This document shows positions 8,633-16,954 of a DNA stretch of 64,000 nucleotides, in pieces. The stretch comes from Paenibacillus gyeongsangnamensis (lineage in GTDB: Bacteria > Bacillota > Bacilli > Paenibacillales > NBRC-103111). Location of the stretch: NCBI RefSeq assembly GCF_027533625.1, contig NZ_JAQAGZ010000009.1:215550-279549 (forward strand), given 5' to 3'. The notes below the pieces were generated by a model. The model made no database searches. It saw only the letters and a list, made by a program, of their open reading frames with translations, and was not told where the DNA came from. The position numbers were made by a program, and so were the translations under genes. Numbering within the stretch: position 1 is the stretch's first letter; each line of letters starts with the position of its first letter.

Positions 8633-9137
8633 CTACACAACACAGTCCATTCTGTAGTCAAGCAAGCGGCCATAGGGATATAGCGCAGTTTGATTCAATG
8701 TCGCCAGAAAAGACGATGGACGCTCATATCCGATGATCGCGCCGCACGGGTTGCCGTTATCGTAAAGACAAACCGGAACGGTACATACAAACTGGCCCGA
8801 ATATCTATGGCAAGAATGGGCTCGGCGACGACTCCGTTGCCGACTATATACAGAACGCATTTTTAATGCCTTGATGAAGCGAGGTTAACCGGCCCTGATT
8901 CACATGAAAAAAAATCATAAGTCCATGGGGACCCGCCATGCGTTGAAAGGCTTTCTCCACCTTCTCCCAAGACGCTTTTTCCTCAATGAGCGCGGTTCCG
9001 ACGACCGGATCCCACCGCCCCAGTTCTCGCTCGAATGCCACTACAAGAGCTTCATAGCTCAGACCCGAAGGGATGTCCTCGCGATTGATCGATGTATAAG
9101 CAACCATTTTGTATGGACTGAATGGACCGTATGCCAT
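8633..9137 (-). pseudogene. DUF302-like protein, broken by two frameshifts
   Basis: The gene starts at ATG 9137 behind a strong GAAGGAGG site and reads MAYGPFSPYKMVAYTS to about 8850. The frame then shifts to give VLYIVGNGVVAEPILAIDIR and ASLYVPFR. A second shift gives LYDNGNPCGAIIGYERPSSF and continues to the stop at 8633. The pattern 'YVPFR...YDNG...GYxRPSS' fits the C-terminal half of DUF302-type proteins, which are small alpha/beta proteins of unknown function. Concatenating the three frames gives one continuous domain, so this is a recently broken gene rather than random ORFs. Confidence 0.6.
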
Positions 9138-9313
9138 TGGAATCCTCCTTCGATGAAACGGACTTCACATCCATTCTATTTCCCTGCTTCAACCGTAAGA
9201 ACGAAACGTAGAAGGAAAAATTCCGCCGAAGGAAGTAATCTCTATGAAGTGTCTAAGGGCAATAAAACTAGGCTTGTTTATCAGTGGCAATCGGGTTTCG
9301 TGGCACAAGTTTG

Positions 9314-9373
9314 TTAAACTAACGGGTACGATAGTTTAATGTCGGAAGGGCTGCCGCGTGGCGGCCCTTCGTT
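9314..9373. repeat. Dispersed intergenic repeat, copy 2
   Basis: The box is itself an imperfect palindrome (TTAAACTA, then ACGGGTACGA, then TAGTTTAA, at 9314-9339). The hairpin GGGCTGCCGC/GCGGCCC follows and ends in TTCGTTTCT, which could work as a terminator. Confidence 0.65.
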
Positions 9374-9472
9374 TCTCTAACTGGCAGATTAGCGTTTTAA
9401 TAAAAAAAGGAAAACAAAATAGGATAACGAATTTCTGAAATACATTAGATAAACGGAAAAGGAGGTTCTGAC

Positions 9473-9964
9473 GTGGGTATTGAAATTAGATCATACCAAG
9501 AAAATGATGCATCTGCTATAGAGTTAATATGGAACCATGTTATTGATGAAGGTGAAAGTTTTCTTTGGACAGAACATTTTTCTAAAGACAAGATCATGGA
9601 GATAATAAAGAAACAAGATGAAATTTATTGCGCCATTGACCTTGAAAGTGGCGAAGTTGTAGGCTTTTATATATTGCATAAGAACTATCCAGGGAGAGGC
9701 AGTCATATTGCAAATGCATTATATGCCGTCCGATTCGACTATAGAAAAAAAGGAATTGGAAAGATGTTGGGGAACCATTCAATTGAAAAATCTCGGCAAT
9801 GTGGCTATAGAGGCATTCAATTTAATTCAATAGTTTCTAGTAATACTGCTTCTATTCGACTGTGGGAAAGTTTGGGTTTTGAGCGCGTAGGAACGATAAA
9901 AGAGGCGTTCAAGAAAAGTGAAACACAATTTGTTGATTTGTATGTTTATTTCAGGAGATTGTAA
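9473..9964 (+). CDS. GNAT family N-acetyltransferase
   Basis: The 163-residue protein has the Gcn5-related acetyltransferase fold. The acetyl-CoA pyrophosphate loop is visible as VRFDYRKKGIGKML (about residues 85-98), and motif B follows as NTASIRLWESLGFERVGTI. Residues near the start (YQENDASAIELIW) are typical of GNATs that act on small molecules. GTG 9473 is supported by AAAAGGAGG 6 bases upstream. The gene is AT-rich, isolated and preceded by a dispersed repeat. The substrate cannot be told from sequence. Confidence 0.9.
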   Translation: MGIEIRSYQENDASAIELIWNHVIDEGESFLWTEHFSKDKIMEIIKKQDEIYCAIDLESGEVVGFYILHKNYPGRGSHIANALYAVRFDYRKKGIGKMLGNHSIEKSRQCGYRGIQFNSIVSSNTASIRLWESLGFERVGTIKEAFKKSETQFVDLYVYFRRL

Positions 9965-9999
9965 TTAACAACGATCATAAGAGATGGTTAAGTTAATTG

Positions 10000-10059
10000 T
10001 TCAACTAACGGGAGACGATAGCGCGGCGATGGAACCTATCCATCGCTTGTTTTCGTTTT
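10000..10059. repeat. Dispersed intergenic repeat, copy 3, with terminator-like hairpin
   Basis: The box TTCAACTAACGGGAGACGATAG is interrupted by one extra base relative to copy 2. The stem GCGATGGA/TCCATCGC (10026-10046) comes next, then TTGTTTTCGTTTTT. It lies just after the GNAT gene and probably ends its transcript. Confidence 0.55.
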
Positions 10060-10205
10060 TGTGGGCTCCACTCAACAAACGGGCAGTAGAGCTCCATGCC
10101 AGTGAAGCAGGCACTACCCACAAAGTAGATGAAGAAAAAAGCCAGCAGCACATGCCACTGGCATACCTTGCAACTTCCTGGATCTCTTCAGAACGGTAAC
10201 TAAAT

Positions 10206-10673
10206 TTAGAGTTTCCACGGGGAGCCCGAGCCGGTTTCACAGAAGCTAGCGAGGCTTAATAGAAAGTGATCCCAGCCGCGTGAGCAATCTCCATAACACT
10301 CACACTGTTGCTTCAATCCAAGGTGCTCAAAGCTTAACTTGCAGGATGCCTCTGATTCGGCAGTAAGTGCGAAAATCACCTTCGTCGACGGCCATTCGGG
10401 AAAAGCGTTGTGGGCCACGCAGCTCCAAGCCACGAGCTCCGGATCACGAAGTTCGTCGATACGCATTTCAATAAGGTGGCCGGGCCCATCGAATTCCAGA
10501 CGCACGATGCCTCCCTTCTCATGTTCACCTTGCACGTTGCCGGTCCACCAGCCCGCAATTCCATGGTTGGTTGAAAGAGCTTGAAAAACTTTCTCTTGTG
10601 ATGCCTTAATGAGTAGCGTTTTCCGGTAATGCGCGGCAGGCGCTAATTGTTCCGACAATTGCTTTGTGTTCAT
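10206..10673 (-). CDS. SRPBCC (AHSA1-type) protein, third gene of ArsR operon
   Basis: The 155-residue protein has the START/Bet v1-like helix-grip fold annotated as activator of Hsp90 ATPase homologue 1-like. Visible cues are the N-terminal RKTLLIKASQEKVFQAL, then GIAGWWTG and GIVRLEFDG, and the C-terminal GWDHFLLSL helix. ATG 10673 is chosen over the ATG at 10700 because AAAGGAGG sits 10 bases upstream of it. Such proteins bind hydrophobic ligands; in bacteria they are often paired with an ArsR regulator. The ligand here is unknown. It lies 45 bp after the second SRPBCC gene. Confidence 0.85.
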   Translation of the reverse strand: MNTKQLSEQLAPAAHYRKTLLIKASQEKVFQALSTNHGIAGWWTGNVQGEHEKGGIVRLEFDGPGHLIEMRIDELRDPELVAWSCVAHNAFPEWPSTKVIFALTAESEASCKLSFEHLGLKQQCECYGDCSRGWDHFLLSLASFCETGSGSPWKL

Positions 10674-10718
10674 TTCCTTAATTCCTCCTTTGGTTTCCAT
10701 ATGTATCGAACGTGCAGT

Positions 10719-11177
10719 TTATCGACCCGACGGTGTAGCATACGGATCGGGACCGGGGTCACGGCCTTGAGCCACGGCCTGCAACCGGCTTGTATAATGT
10801 AGCCACCCTTGTAATTGAGAAGGCATTCCAGCCACCGGTAAACCGGAATGCGTAAGCACAAGCCGCGTACCGTTCGCTTCAGGATATAGCCGGAATTCAA
10901 CGGTGCTGGAACCGGGCGGCATGAGCTGAGAGTGTGTCCAGCCCCAGGTCAGCACCACCTTTTCGTATGGCACCAACTCGACATATTCACCTACCGCGAT
11001 ATTGCTGTCGTTGATATCGATCCGAAAGGCGCCGCCGATTTTCGGCTCCAGAAGCACGTGCCGACCGATCCATTGGGTCATTTTTTCCGGGTTGGTAAAA
11101 AAAGGAAAGAGTGTTTCCGGCCTGCATTCGATAAACAGTTCGCGGGTGACGCTTTTACTTTCGTTCTCGCTGTTCAT
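10719..11177 (-). CDS. SRPBCC (AHSA1-type) protein, second gene of ArsR operon
   Basis: This 152-residue helix-grip protein has the family pattern RPETLFPFFTNPEKMTQWIG, then GGAFRIDI, then VVLTWGW and WLHYTSRLQAVAQG. The start overlaps the end of the ArsR gene by 23 bp, so translation is coupled. Two paralogous SRPBCC genes behind one ArsR repressor suggest a response to a small hydrophobic compound, which is an inference from gene order. Confidence 0.88.
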   Translation of the reverse strand: MNSENESKSVTRELFIECRPETLFPFFTNPEKMTQWIGRHVLLEPKIGGAFRIDINDSNIAVGEYVELVPYEKVVLTWGWTHSQLMPPGSSTVEFRLYPEANGTRLVLTHSGLPVAGMPSQLQGWLHYTSRLQAVAQGRDPGPDPYATPSGR

Positions 11178-11484
11178 GACGGCTCCTTTCTTCGGCTTCC
11201 GCGGCCTCTTTCAAGCGCTGCAGGCTTTCATCCCAAAAACGGTCGATATATTCTTTCAATTCACTGAAGCCCTCCCTTCTCAAACGGTAGTACCGTTTGG
11301 TGCCCGCGCGACGCACGGCGACAAGGCCGGCGTCCTCGAGAACCTTGAGATGCTGCGAAACTGCAGGTGCGGTTACGTCGAAATGAGCGGCGATAGCACT
11401 GGAAGCAAGCTCGCCGTTTTGGACAAGCGTAAGGATGTCCCGGCGCCGTGGTTCTGACAAAGCGTGAATGGCTTTTTCGATCAT
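11155..11484 (-). CDS. ArsR-family winged-helix repressor
   Basis: The 109-residue DNA-binding protein opens MIEKAIHALSEPRRRDIL, as ArsR/SmtB regulators of SRPBCC operons do. The recognition helix is FDVTAPAVSQHLKVLEDAG and the wing is VAVRRAGTKRYYRLR. No metal-binding Cys cluster (CxC) is present, so it probably senses something other than arsenite-type metals. The predicted transcription start coincides with the start codon and no Shine-Dalgarno lies between them, so the mRNA may be leaderless. Confidence 0.9.
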   Translation of the reverse strand: MIEKAIHALSEPRRRDILTLVQNGELASSAIAAHFDVTAPAVSQHLKVLEDAGLVAVRRAGTKRYYRLRREGFSELKEYIDRFWDESLQRLKEAAEAEERSRHEQRERK

Positions 11485-11490
11485 GGCATA

Positions 11491-11519
11491 ATATTAGCAT
11501 TTACTTAATTTAGTGTCAA
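11491..11519 (-). promoter_or_regulatory. Sigma-A promoter and likely ArsR operator
   Basis: On the minus strand a perfect TTGACA (11519-11514) and TAATAT (11496-11491) are separated by 17 bp. The octamer AATTAAGT occurs twice around the -35 region as a direct repeat with 8 bases between, a plausible repressor site. The -10 box lies only 6 bases before the ArsR start codon. Confidence 0.8.
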
Positions 11520-11596
11520 CTTAATTAAAGAATATTGTAATAGAAGTTGTCCGATGCCGTAACATATAATAAAGCTAGATCATTGCGCTCCCTCTG

Positions 11597-11640
11597 AGAA
11601 CATTAGTTGAATAAACAGCGGCCCGCCGCTGTTTCATTTT
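11597..11640. repeat. Dispersed intergenic repeat, copy 4 (partial)
   Basis: A partial box (ACATTAGTTGAATAA) is followed by the stem AAACAGCGG/CCGCTGTTT with a T-rich tail. The hairpin position relative to the box is as in other copies. It may terminate transcription in either direction. Confidence 0.45.
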
Positions 11641-11728
11641 ATAGGCGCGGGTTAAGCAATATGAAGCAGAATAATCGTCGTCGTATCGTCGTCAAAAGAT
11701 ACGGCATTTTTTTTATTTCAATAAAGTA

Positions 11729-11974
11729 ATGCATGAATACCTTGAGGAACAAAATTTACTTAAAATAGAATTGGTCGTAAAAGAAATGGTCGATAATTTC
11801 AAAAAAGAAATTACAGAATCTGTATTTATGCCAGATTGGGCAAAAAATATGGCGCTAAATAATATTCCAACGTTGGAGCTATTTGAAAATAGTCAAAAAC
11901 ATCTTATTGATGAATTGGTGCATGAGCTAAAGTTTAAACCGATGACAGGGTTTACAGGAACGTGGTTGAAATAG
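11729..11974 (+). CDS. Hypothetical protein, 81 aa
   Basis: This short, AT-rich, mostly helical ORF (LLKIELVVKEMVDNFKKE, then WAKNMALNNIPTLELFEN) has no clear ribosome site. The order 'VVKEMVD...ALNNIP' loosely recalls ComFB-type proteins, but the cysteines typical of that family are absent. The codon pattern looks genuine, and the ORF may be the C-terminal piece of something longer. Function unknown. Confidence 0.4.
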   Translation: MHEYLEEQNLLKIELVVKEMVDNFKKEITESVFMPDWAKNMALNNIPTLELFENSQKHLIDELVHELKFKPMTGFTGTWLK

Positions 11975-12041
11975 GATAAAGAAGCCTCCGACCCTTAAGT
12001 CGGGGCAGTACCAGCGTGGCTGACAGCACCAGCCATCCCTA

Positions 12042-12120
12042 ATTGAACGGGTACGTTAGTTCGACAACCGCGACAGTCTAGGACTTTATTTTCCCGTCCT
12101 AGGCTGCCGCGGTTTCTTTT
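12042..12120. repeat. Dispersed intergenic repeat, copy 5
   Basis: The box TTGAACGGGTACGTTAGTTC is followed by a long interrupted stem (AACCGCGACAGTCTAGGAC against GTCCTAGGCTGCCGCGGTT) that ends in TTTCTTTTATT. This is the longest hairpin of the family in the window. Confidence 0.6.
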
Positions 12121-12157
12121 ATTGGCTCAGTCTAAGACTTATTAAACAGAGTCTGCC

Positions 12158-13096
12158 GTGATTGGAATTCAAAAATTGCATGAAATCAACTCATCCGGTC
12201 TAATACTTTTATTTTCCCGGAACATTAGGGATTTCACGGCTGTCTTCTCGACGGGAGATGTCCATATGGTCATCCATCATTGGATGGGCATTGACGATCT
12301 TCCCGATGGGCGGCTGCTTGGGGAAGACAGCGGCATCCAGTGGAATCGCATCCTTGATGAAGAAGGCTTAACCGGTGAGTTGTTTGGGTACCTTCAGAAG
12401 CAAGACTTCGGGGTATTTCTGCCGATTCGGACTTTTTTGGATGCCTACTTGTTTGAGATGGCCGGCCGGCACGTTCCAGAGCGGCTCGTATCGCCAAAGC
12501 ATAAACTGAAAGTTTGGTTTGTGCGAGAAGATATGGCGCTACTAGTGGAGTTCTTCTTCCATCAGCCATTTGCTCCTTACGTAGTCGGGGCGACGATGAG
12601 TTGGCCCCTTCGCTTAGAGGATGTCATGGAGTATGAAACGCTTTCCTTGTTTAGCGACGAAGACGTGAGGGTAGAACGACCTGCAGCTGCAACTTCGTTC
12701 GGCGGTGAGGAGTTTGCCATCGATGAGGCGGTTCCCGAGGATCTGGAGCGGGAGACGGATGCGGCAATAGAGCGGTGTTTTGCAGAGCACGATACGGTGG
12801 TCGCTAATTTTTCAGGGGGCAAGGATAGTTCAGTGATCATGCAAAAATGTATCCGGTATAAGCTCGCTCATCGAGAATGCAAGACAAAGCTGATCATTCT
12901 CTCGGCCGATACCGGCAGTGTAGACCAGCCCTTAATGAAGGAGCACATTCGGAAGGTTCAAAAGGCAGTAGCGGCACTTCCGATCGATATCCCGTTCATC
13001 ATATCAGAACCGGATGTGGAAGATTCGTATCTCACTTGCGTGCTTGGTAGGGGTTATAAACCGTGTGACTTTACCTATAAATTCACCATCCCATGA
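12158..13096 (+). pseudogene. Truncated PAPS-reductase/adenine-nucleotide alpha-hydrolase-like protein
   Basis: The frame encodes 312 residues. An N-terminal region of about 190 residues (HMVIHHWMGIDDLPDGRLLG and following) is one I do not recognise. A PP-loop nucleotide-binding domain follows, with VVANFSGGKDSSVIMQK (about residue 215) and IILSADTG, as in PAPS reductases and DndC-type proteins. Homologous domains normally continue with a Cys-containing motif and a C-terminal half. Here the frame degenerates after VLGRGYKPCDFTYKF and stops at 13096. GTG 12158 has no ribosome site, so the N-terminus may be damaged too. A sulfur-transfer or DNA-modification role is possible, but the protein is probably dead. 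Confidence 0.55.
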
Positions 13097-13556
13097 ACCA
13101 TAAGATTGCCATAAATAAATAATAGCAATCTCTTCTGAAAGATCATCCGAATTGATTTGAATTAACCCAAAAATTTGCCATAAGTAAAATTTGGAACCAT
13201 AAGCTTGCCCTAAGTCTGGTAAGCCTAATGTCTTGTAAAACCAATGGATCCGAAGCATACCGAAGGCCAAAGACCTCTTTATCTGTCAAAGTTGAAATCT
13301 TGAGAATAAACGCGAAAAATAGGCGAAAACATTACTTTATAGTTGGGAGGTTTGCTATTGCCCCTTTCGCTATCTCTCCAATAGTTCATAAATCAGAGTT
13401 TGAAGTCCATAAACGATTTATTTCATCTATGGGTTTGATTAAAAATTCAATATTGATCTATAGCTTTAATAAAATTATAGTAAGTGTAATCCTACGGTAT
13501 GAAGCCGGTTGTATGTGGGTATGGTAGAGGAATATGTGTAAGAAGGAGATGCTGCT
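13097..13556. other. Gene-free stretch with degenerate repeats
   Basis: The segment is AT-rich with no convincing gene. The motif CCATAAG-TTGCC(A/C)TAA occurs at 13097 and again around 13175-13215. A leader-like block at 13285-13350 matches one at 16213-16276. It ends at a clean AAGAAGGAGATG ribosome site for the MOSC gene. Confidence 0.5.
13285..13350 (+). repeat. Leader-like repeat, copy A
   Basis: This block begins GTCAAAGTTGAAA and ends ATTACTTTATAGTTGGGAGG, matching the block before the 105-aa ORF at 16283. In this copy the ribosome site is followed only by a frame that closes after eight codons, so the cognate gene is lost. Confidence 0.5.
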
Positions 13557-14369
13557 ATGGGTCAGCCGAATGTAGTCTCGCTATGGAGATATCCCGTCAA
13601 ATCGATGATGGGCGAAGAGTTAAATGCAACCGATATAACGGAAGAAGGACTGGTCGGAGATAGAAAATATGCGTTGATTGATACTTCAACAGGTAAACTT
13701 GCTAATGCAAAGAATCCGATCAAATGGCCGAATATGTTTGATTATCGCGCCGCTTATGTTGAACCGCCTCAAGATCCGGCGAAGCTTCCTGCGGTTAGAA
13801 TTACGTTTCCCGACGGCAGTTGGGGAGTCACAACGGATGGAGACTTAGATCAAAGGCTAACCAAGCATCTTGATCGGCCTGTCAAAGTAGCGACGATTTC
13901 CTCCGAAGCCGGCGATGTTCAGTTTGAGGGATATATCCCTGATATTGAAGGACTCAATAATAGGAAATCCGTTTTTACACGCAGCTCTCCGGAAGGCACT
14001 TTTTATGATATTGACATCGTTCACTTATTAACTACCGCAAGCATTAACAAAATGAGAGAGCTGATTCCGGAAAGCCGTATTGAGGTTAGACGTTTCAGGA
14101 CCAATATTGTCATAGATGTCCCCAATGAAGAAGGTTTTGTGGAGAACGGTTGGGTCGGCAAACAGATTCGAATCGGCGACGAAGTCTTGCTTCAAGTAAC
14201 GCAGCCCTGTATTCGGTGCATCATGACAACCTTGGCTCAAGGAGATCTCCCCAACGATCCGGCGATTCTGCGGACAGCAGTTAAGCATAATAAAGGTGCC
14301 ATGGGGGTATATGCCAAAGTGATTCAAACGGGGCGAATTCGCCGCGGAGATAAGATTGTAATCGAATAG
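13557..14369 (+). CDS. MOSC domain protein
   Basis: The 270-residue protein combines an N-terminal MOSC_N beta-barrel (NVVSLWRYPVKSMMGEE, then GLVGDRKYALID) with a C-terminal MOSC domain. The conserved Cys of the latter is in TQPCIRCIMTTLAQG (about residue 220). MOSC proteins carry molybdenum-cofactor or transfer sulfur and related ligands. AAGAAGGAG lies 9 bases before ATG 13557. Its neighbour moaA belongs to the same pathway, which supports a link to Moco metabolism. An alternative is a YiiM-like reductive detoxification role. Confidence 0.9.
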   Translation: MGQPNVVSLWRYPVKSMMGEELNATDITEEGLVGDRKYALIDTSTGKLANAKNPIKWPNMFDYRAAYVEPPQDPAKLPAVRITFPDGSWGVTTDGDLDQRLTKHLDRPVKVATISSEAGDVQFEGYIPDIEGLNNRKSVFTRSSPEGTFYDIDIVHLLTTASINKMRELIPESRIEVRRFRTNIVIDVPNEEGFVENGWVGKQIRIGDEVLLQVTQPCIRCIMTTLAQGDLPNDPAILRTAVKHNKGAMGVYAKVIQTGRIRRGDKIVIE

Positions 14370-14390
14370 CCCGGATTTAGAATAATATCC

Positions 14391-14428
14391 ATGAACCTAT
14401 GTAGGATTGGTTTTCTATATAGGTTCAT
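14391..14428. terminator. Stem-loop between the MOSC gene and moaA
   Basis: A 10-bp stem (ATGAACCTAT/ATAGGTTCAT) with an 18-base loop is followed by TGCTTTAT. It has only a weak T-tract, so it is a possible attenuating or terminating structure between the two genes. Confidence 0.4.
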
Positions 14429-14459
14429 TGCTTTATCACGAGATGAGGGGGGATAACGG

Positions 14460-15470
14460 TTGGAAACGAATAAGATACTTGATGCGCTTGGACGTCCTCT
14501 TCGTGATTTACGAATATCTGTGACAGACCGATGCAATTTCCGCTGTCGGTACTGTATGCCAGAAGAAATATTCGGTCCGGATTTTCCGTTTATGAAAGAA
14601 AATCAACTGTTATCTTTTGAGGAGATAGACCGACTAGCCCAAATTTTCGTGTCGCTAGGGGTTGAGAAAATCCGTCTAACCGGAGGAGAGCCTCTGTTAC
14701 GGAAAAATGTGTCGGACTTAATACGAAGATTGACCGAAATTGAAGGTCTTTACCTTAACGACCAATGGATCTCTTCTTTCTAAACAAGCAAAGGAACTTA
14801 GCGCAGCGGGGTTGAAACGGATCAATGTTAGTTTGGATAGTCTAAATGAAGAGACGTTTCAACGGATGAACGGGGGGCGCTGCAGTGTAAGCACTGTTCT
14901 GCAAGGAATTGAAGCTGCTGCTGCCGAGGGGGTTGCCGTAAAGGTAAACATGGTCGTGCAGAAGGGAAAAAATGAAAACGACATTTTACCGATGGCGCAA
15001 TATTTTCGGAAAACGGGCCATATTCTACGATTTATCGAATTTATGGAAGTTGGAAATAGCAATGGGTGGAATCTTGAACAAGTCGTAACCAAACAAGAAA
15101 TCAAGGAATTGATTCATAACTTGATGCCGCTTGAGCCTATAGAGGCCAATTATTCGGGTGAGGTAGCCTCACGTTATCGGTATCAGGGGTCTGATGATGA
15201 AATCGGGATTATATCTTCGGTAAGTGAACCCTTTTGTTCAAGCTGCAATCGTGCGCGTCTTGCTGCAAACGGTCAGCTATTCACATGCCTCTTCGCCACA
15301 CAAGGGACAGACTTGATGAGTTTGATTCGGTCCGAATCAAGAAATGAAATCGTTAGAGATAAGATAGCGGAAATTTGGAATCTTCGACACGTTCAATATT
15401 CGGAGGAACGTTTTTTGAAGACCGACCTACGAATCGTCAGAAGATTGAAATGCATTATATCGGGGGATGA
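14460..15470 (+). pseudogene. moaA: GTP 3',8-cyclase, frameshifted
   Basis: MoaA is the radical-SAM enzyme that starts molybdopterin synthesis. The N-terminal [4Fe-4S] motif CNFRCRYC (about residues 24-31) and the C-terminal cluster CSSCNRARL...FTC are both present, but the gene is cut twice. At about 14750 the sequence reads GAAGGTCTTTACC; inserting one more AAGGTCTT restores [13 protein letters not shown], so one unit of an 8-bp tandem repeat has been lost. Near the 3' end (15447-15450) one A is missing. Restoring it gives the normal ending KMHYIGG and a stop at 15470. The start is TTG 14460 behind GAGGGGGG. The C-terminal double glycine important for activity is lost in the frame as it stands. 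Confidence 0.85.
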
Positions 15471-16212
15471 CAACGCAATAATTGCTTGATTCCGCCGATT
15501 AGCGGAAGAGCCCACACAAAAACCTGTACAGCCGCTGAGCAGAGGCTTCATTCTGCAACCAGTTCTTTTCCATTAGCTAATGCGAATCTCCCTTGAAATC
15601 CTAAGTTTTCACATTTTCACATGTATAACATCAATAAAAAGAAGTGTGCTAATTGCTTCATAGAACGATGTACGAGTACGCTTAACAAGTCAGTCCAGGC
15701 TGTCTTTTCGATATTTACATTTTTTAATGAACCCCGACTTCCAGTCCGTAGATGCACAAATTACCGTGCGCCTAGTCAGGACAAGGGATACTGCGATTTT
15801 GGATAACATCGCATGGCTACGGTTAAAGCAGTGAAATGAATATGAACGAGCATGAGTCCCAGTCAGCAAAGCAGGACATGCGAGATTCTGTGAATGGGGA
15901 AGGAGAATATATCACTGAGCTAACATTGGTGGATCGCCTTGTGAAATAACTGTTCTTCTGCTGCTTGGAGAAGACCGTATTTACAACAAAATGAGATCGA
16001 AGTGGATCACAAGTACGAAGAGGCAAGCGAGCAGAGATACGTTCGCCCATAGCTATCCTGACTTGCTGGAAAGTTAAGGGTAGCATTAAGCCGCAAGGCG
16101 GAGCTGTGAACCAAAATGGTAACAAGATCTCACCGCCCCTTAATATCCTCGACTGTGATCTAGTAAATCTGGCTCTGAATACTTCCCGTTCTCCTCCAAA
16201 TTCCCTCAAGTC
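15471..16212. other. Intergenic debris without a recognised gene
   Basis: No supported gene lies here. A 37-codon frame at 15838-15948 (MNMNEHESQSAKQDMRDSV, stop after VDRLVK) looks protein-like but is very short. The 128-codon minus-strand frame at 15823-16209 has a composition typical of an antisense shadow. The segment may be the eroded remains of a mobile element. Confidence 0.35.
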
Positions 16213-16276
16213 GTCAAAGTTGAAAAACTAAGAGTGTTTGAGAAAACAGGACAAAAATTACTTTAAAGTGGGAGGA
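16213..16276 (+). repeat. Leader-like repeat, copy B
   Basis: This block shares GTCAAAGTTGAAA and ATTACTTTA-AG-TGGGAGG with 13285-13350, with a divergent centre. It ends in the ribosome site of the following ORF, so it is a conserved 5' untranslated region rather than coding sequence. Confidence 0.5.
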
Positions 16277-16282
16277 ATGAAT

Positions 16283-16600
16283 ATGTATGCGAGAGGTATT
16301 TACTTTCAGCTACATGAAGATAAAGAACAACGGATAATACATGTGTTAGATTTGGGAGATGGTGTGCCGCTGATAAATGCTGTTCCCCTTCTTCAAAAAC
16401 AACTAAACATAAAGTACGATAAAAATAATAATTGGTATTGGATCACATACAATACGGATGGAGATATCTATGAGCATAGCGCAGAGCTGATAAAACACTT
16501 AGATTATAATGAAACACATCTATATGAGCCATATACTATGATTTCTAAGGAACGTCATGAAAAATTAATAGCATTTTATCAGAAACGATTCACCTTTTGA
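16283..16600 (+). CDS. Hypothetical protein, 105 aa
   Basis: The start is put at ATG 16283 because GGAGG (16271-16275) is 7 bases upstream; the ATG at 16277 would be too close. The protein is AT-rich, hydrophilic and rich in aromatics (MYARGIYFQLHEDKEQRII, then NNNWYWITYNTDGDIYEH). It has no signal or membrane segment. I do not recognise it. Size, composition and its shared leader with another vanished gene are reminiscent of small cytoplasmic immunity-type proteins, which is speculative. Confidence 0.6.
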   Translation: MYARGIYFQLHEDKEQRIIHVLDLGDGVPLINAVPLLQKQLNIKYDKNNNWYWITYNTDGDIYEHSAELIKHLDYNETHLYEPYTMISKERHEKLIAFYQKRFTF

Positions 16601-16954
16601 ATGCTCGTGTTTTAGCCATCAATGATATGGTTGGGGACTAGAAGCATTATCAGTCCGACGTAGAAAAGTTGATCCATCGAGCATAAAAACGATTCGTTGA
16701 AACAAGCGTAGCCGTTTCAACGGGATAGTTCATACATTAGACGAGTCTGTCAAGAATTTTGTATAAACTCTCAAAATCGATCTATGTGATCAATCAGCTT
16801 CCAACTGACTAAAAGGCTACTTTAGCGTTTGGGTAACGCCCCCCAATCCCTTTTAGTCGGATGTTTCTTACCTTGGGTTTATTCGACAAGATACAAGTAT
16901 TATCCTGCCCGATCGTATTATGAGGTCAGCCATTTTTTTTGGTTGATCCTTTTT
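16601..16954. other. Gene-free junction between an ORF and IS fragments
   Basis: The stretch contains a 28-bp IS256-type end at 16743-16770 and otherwise no gene. The plus-strand frame from 16829 is non-homologous until it enters the IS110 fragment near 16955. Confidence 0.5.
16743..16770. repeat. IS256-type end sequence, copy A
   Basis: GAGTCTGTCAAGAATTTT followed by GTATAAACTC is identical, bar one base, to the sequence at 25800-25827 next to an IS256 transposase remnant. It marks an IS256 end stranded without its transposase. Confidence 0.6.

Noticed and set aside
10339..10584. Plus-strand ORFs opposite the SRPBCC genes
   Set aside because: Shadows of well-supported minus-strand genes, with no start signals.
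15823..16209. 128-codon minus-strand ORF
   Set aside because: No ribosome site, no recognisable family and a composition typical of a shadow frame. It overlaps other short plus-strand remains.
15823..16209. Group II intron remnant
   Set aside because: The structured debris invited this idea, but no domain V-like hairpin and no reverse-transcriptase motif could be found.
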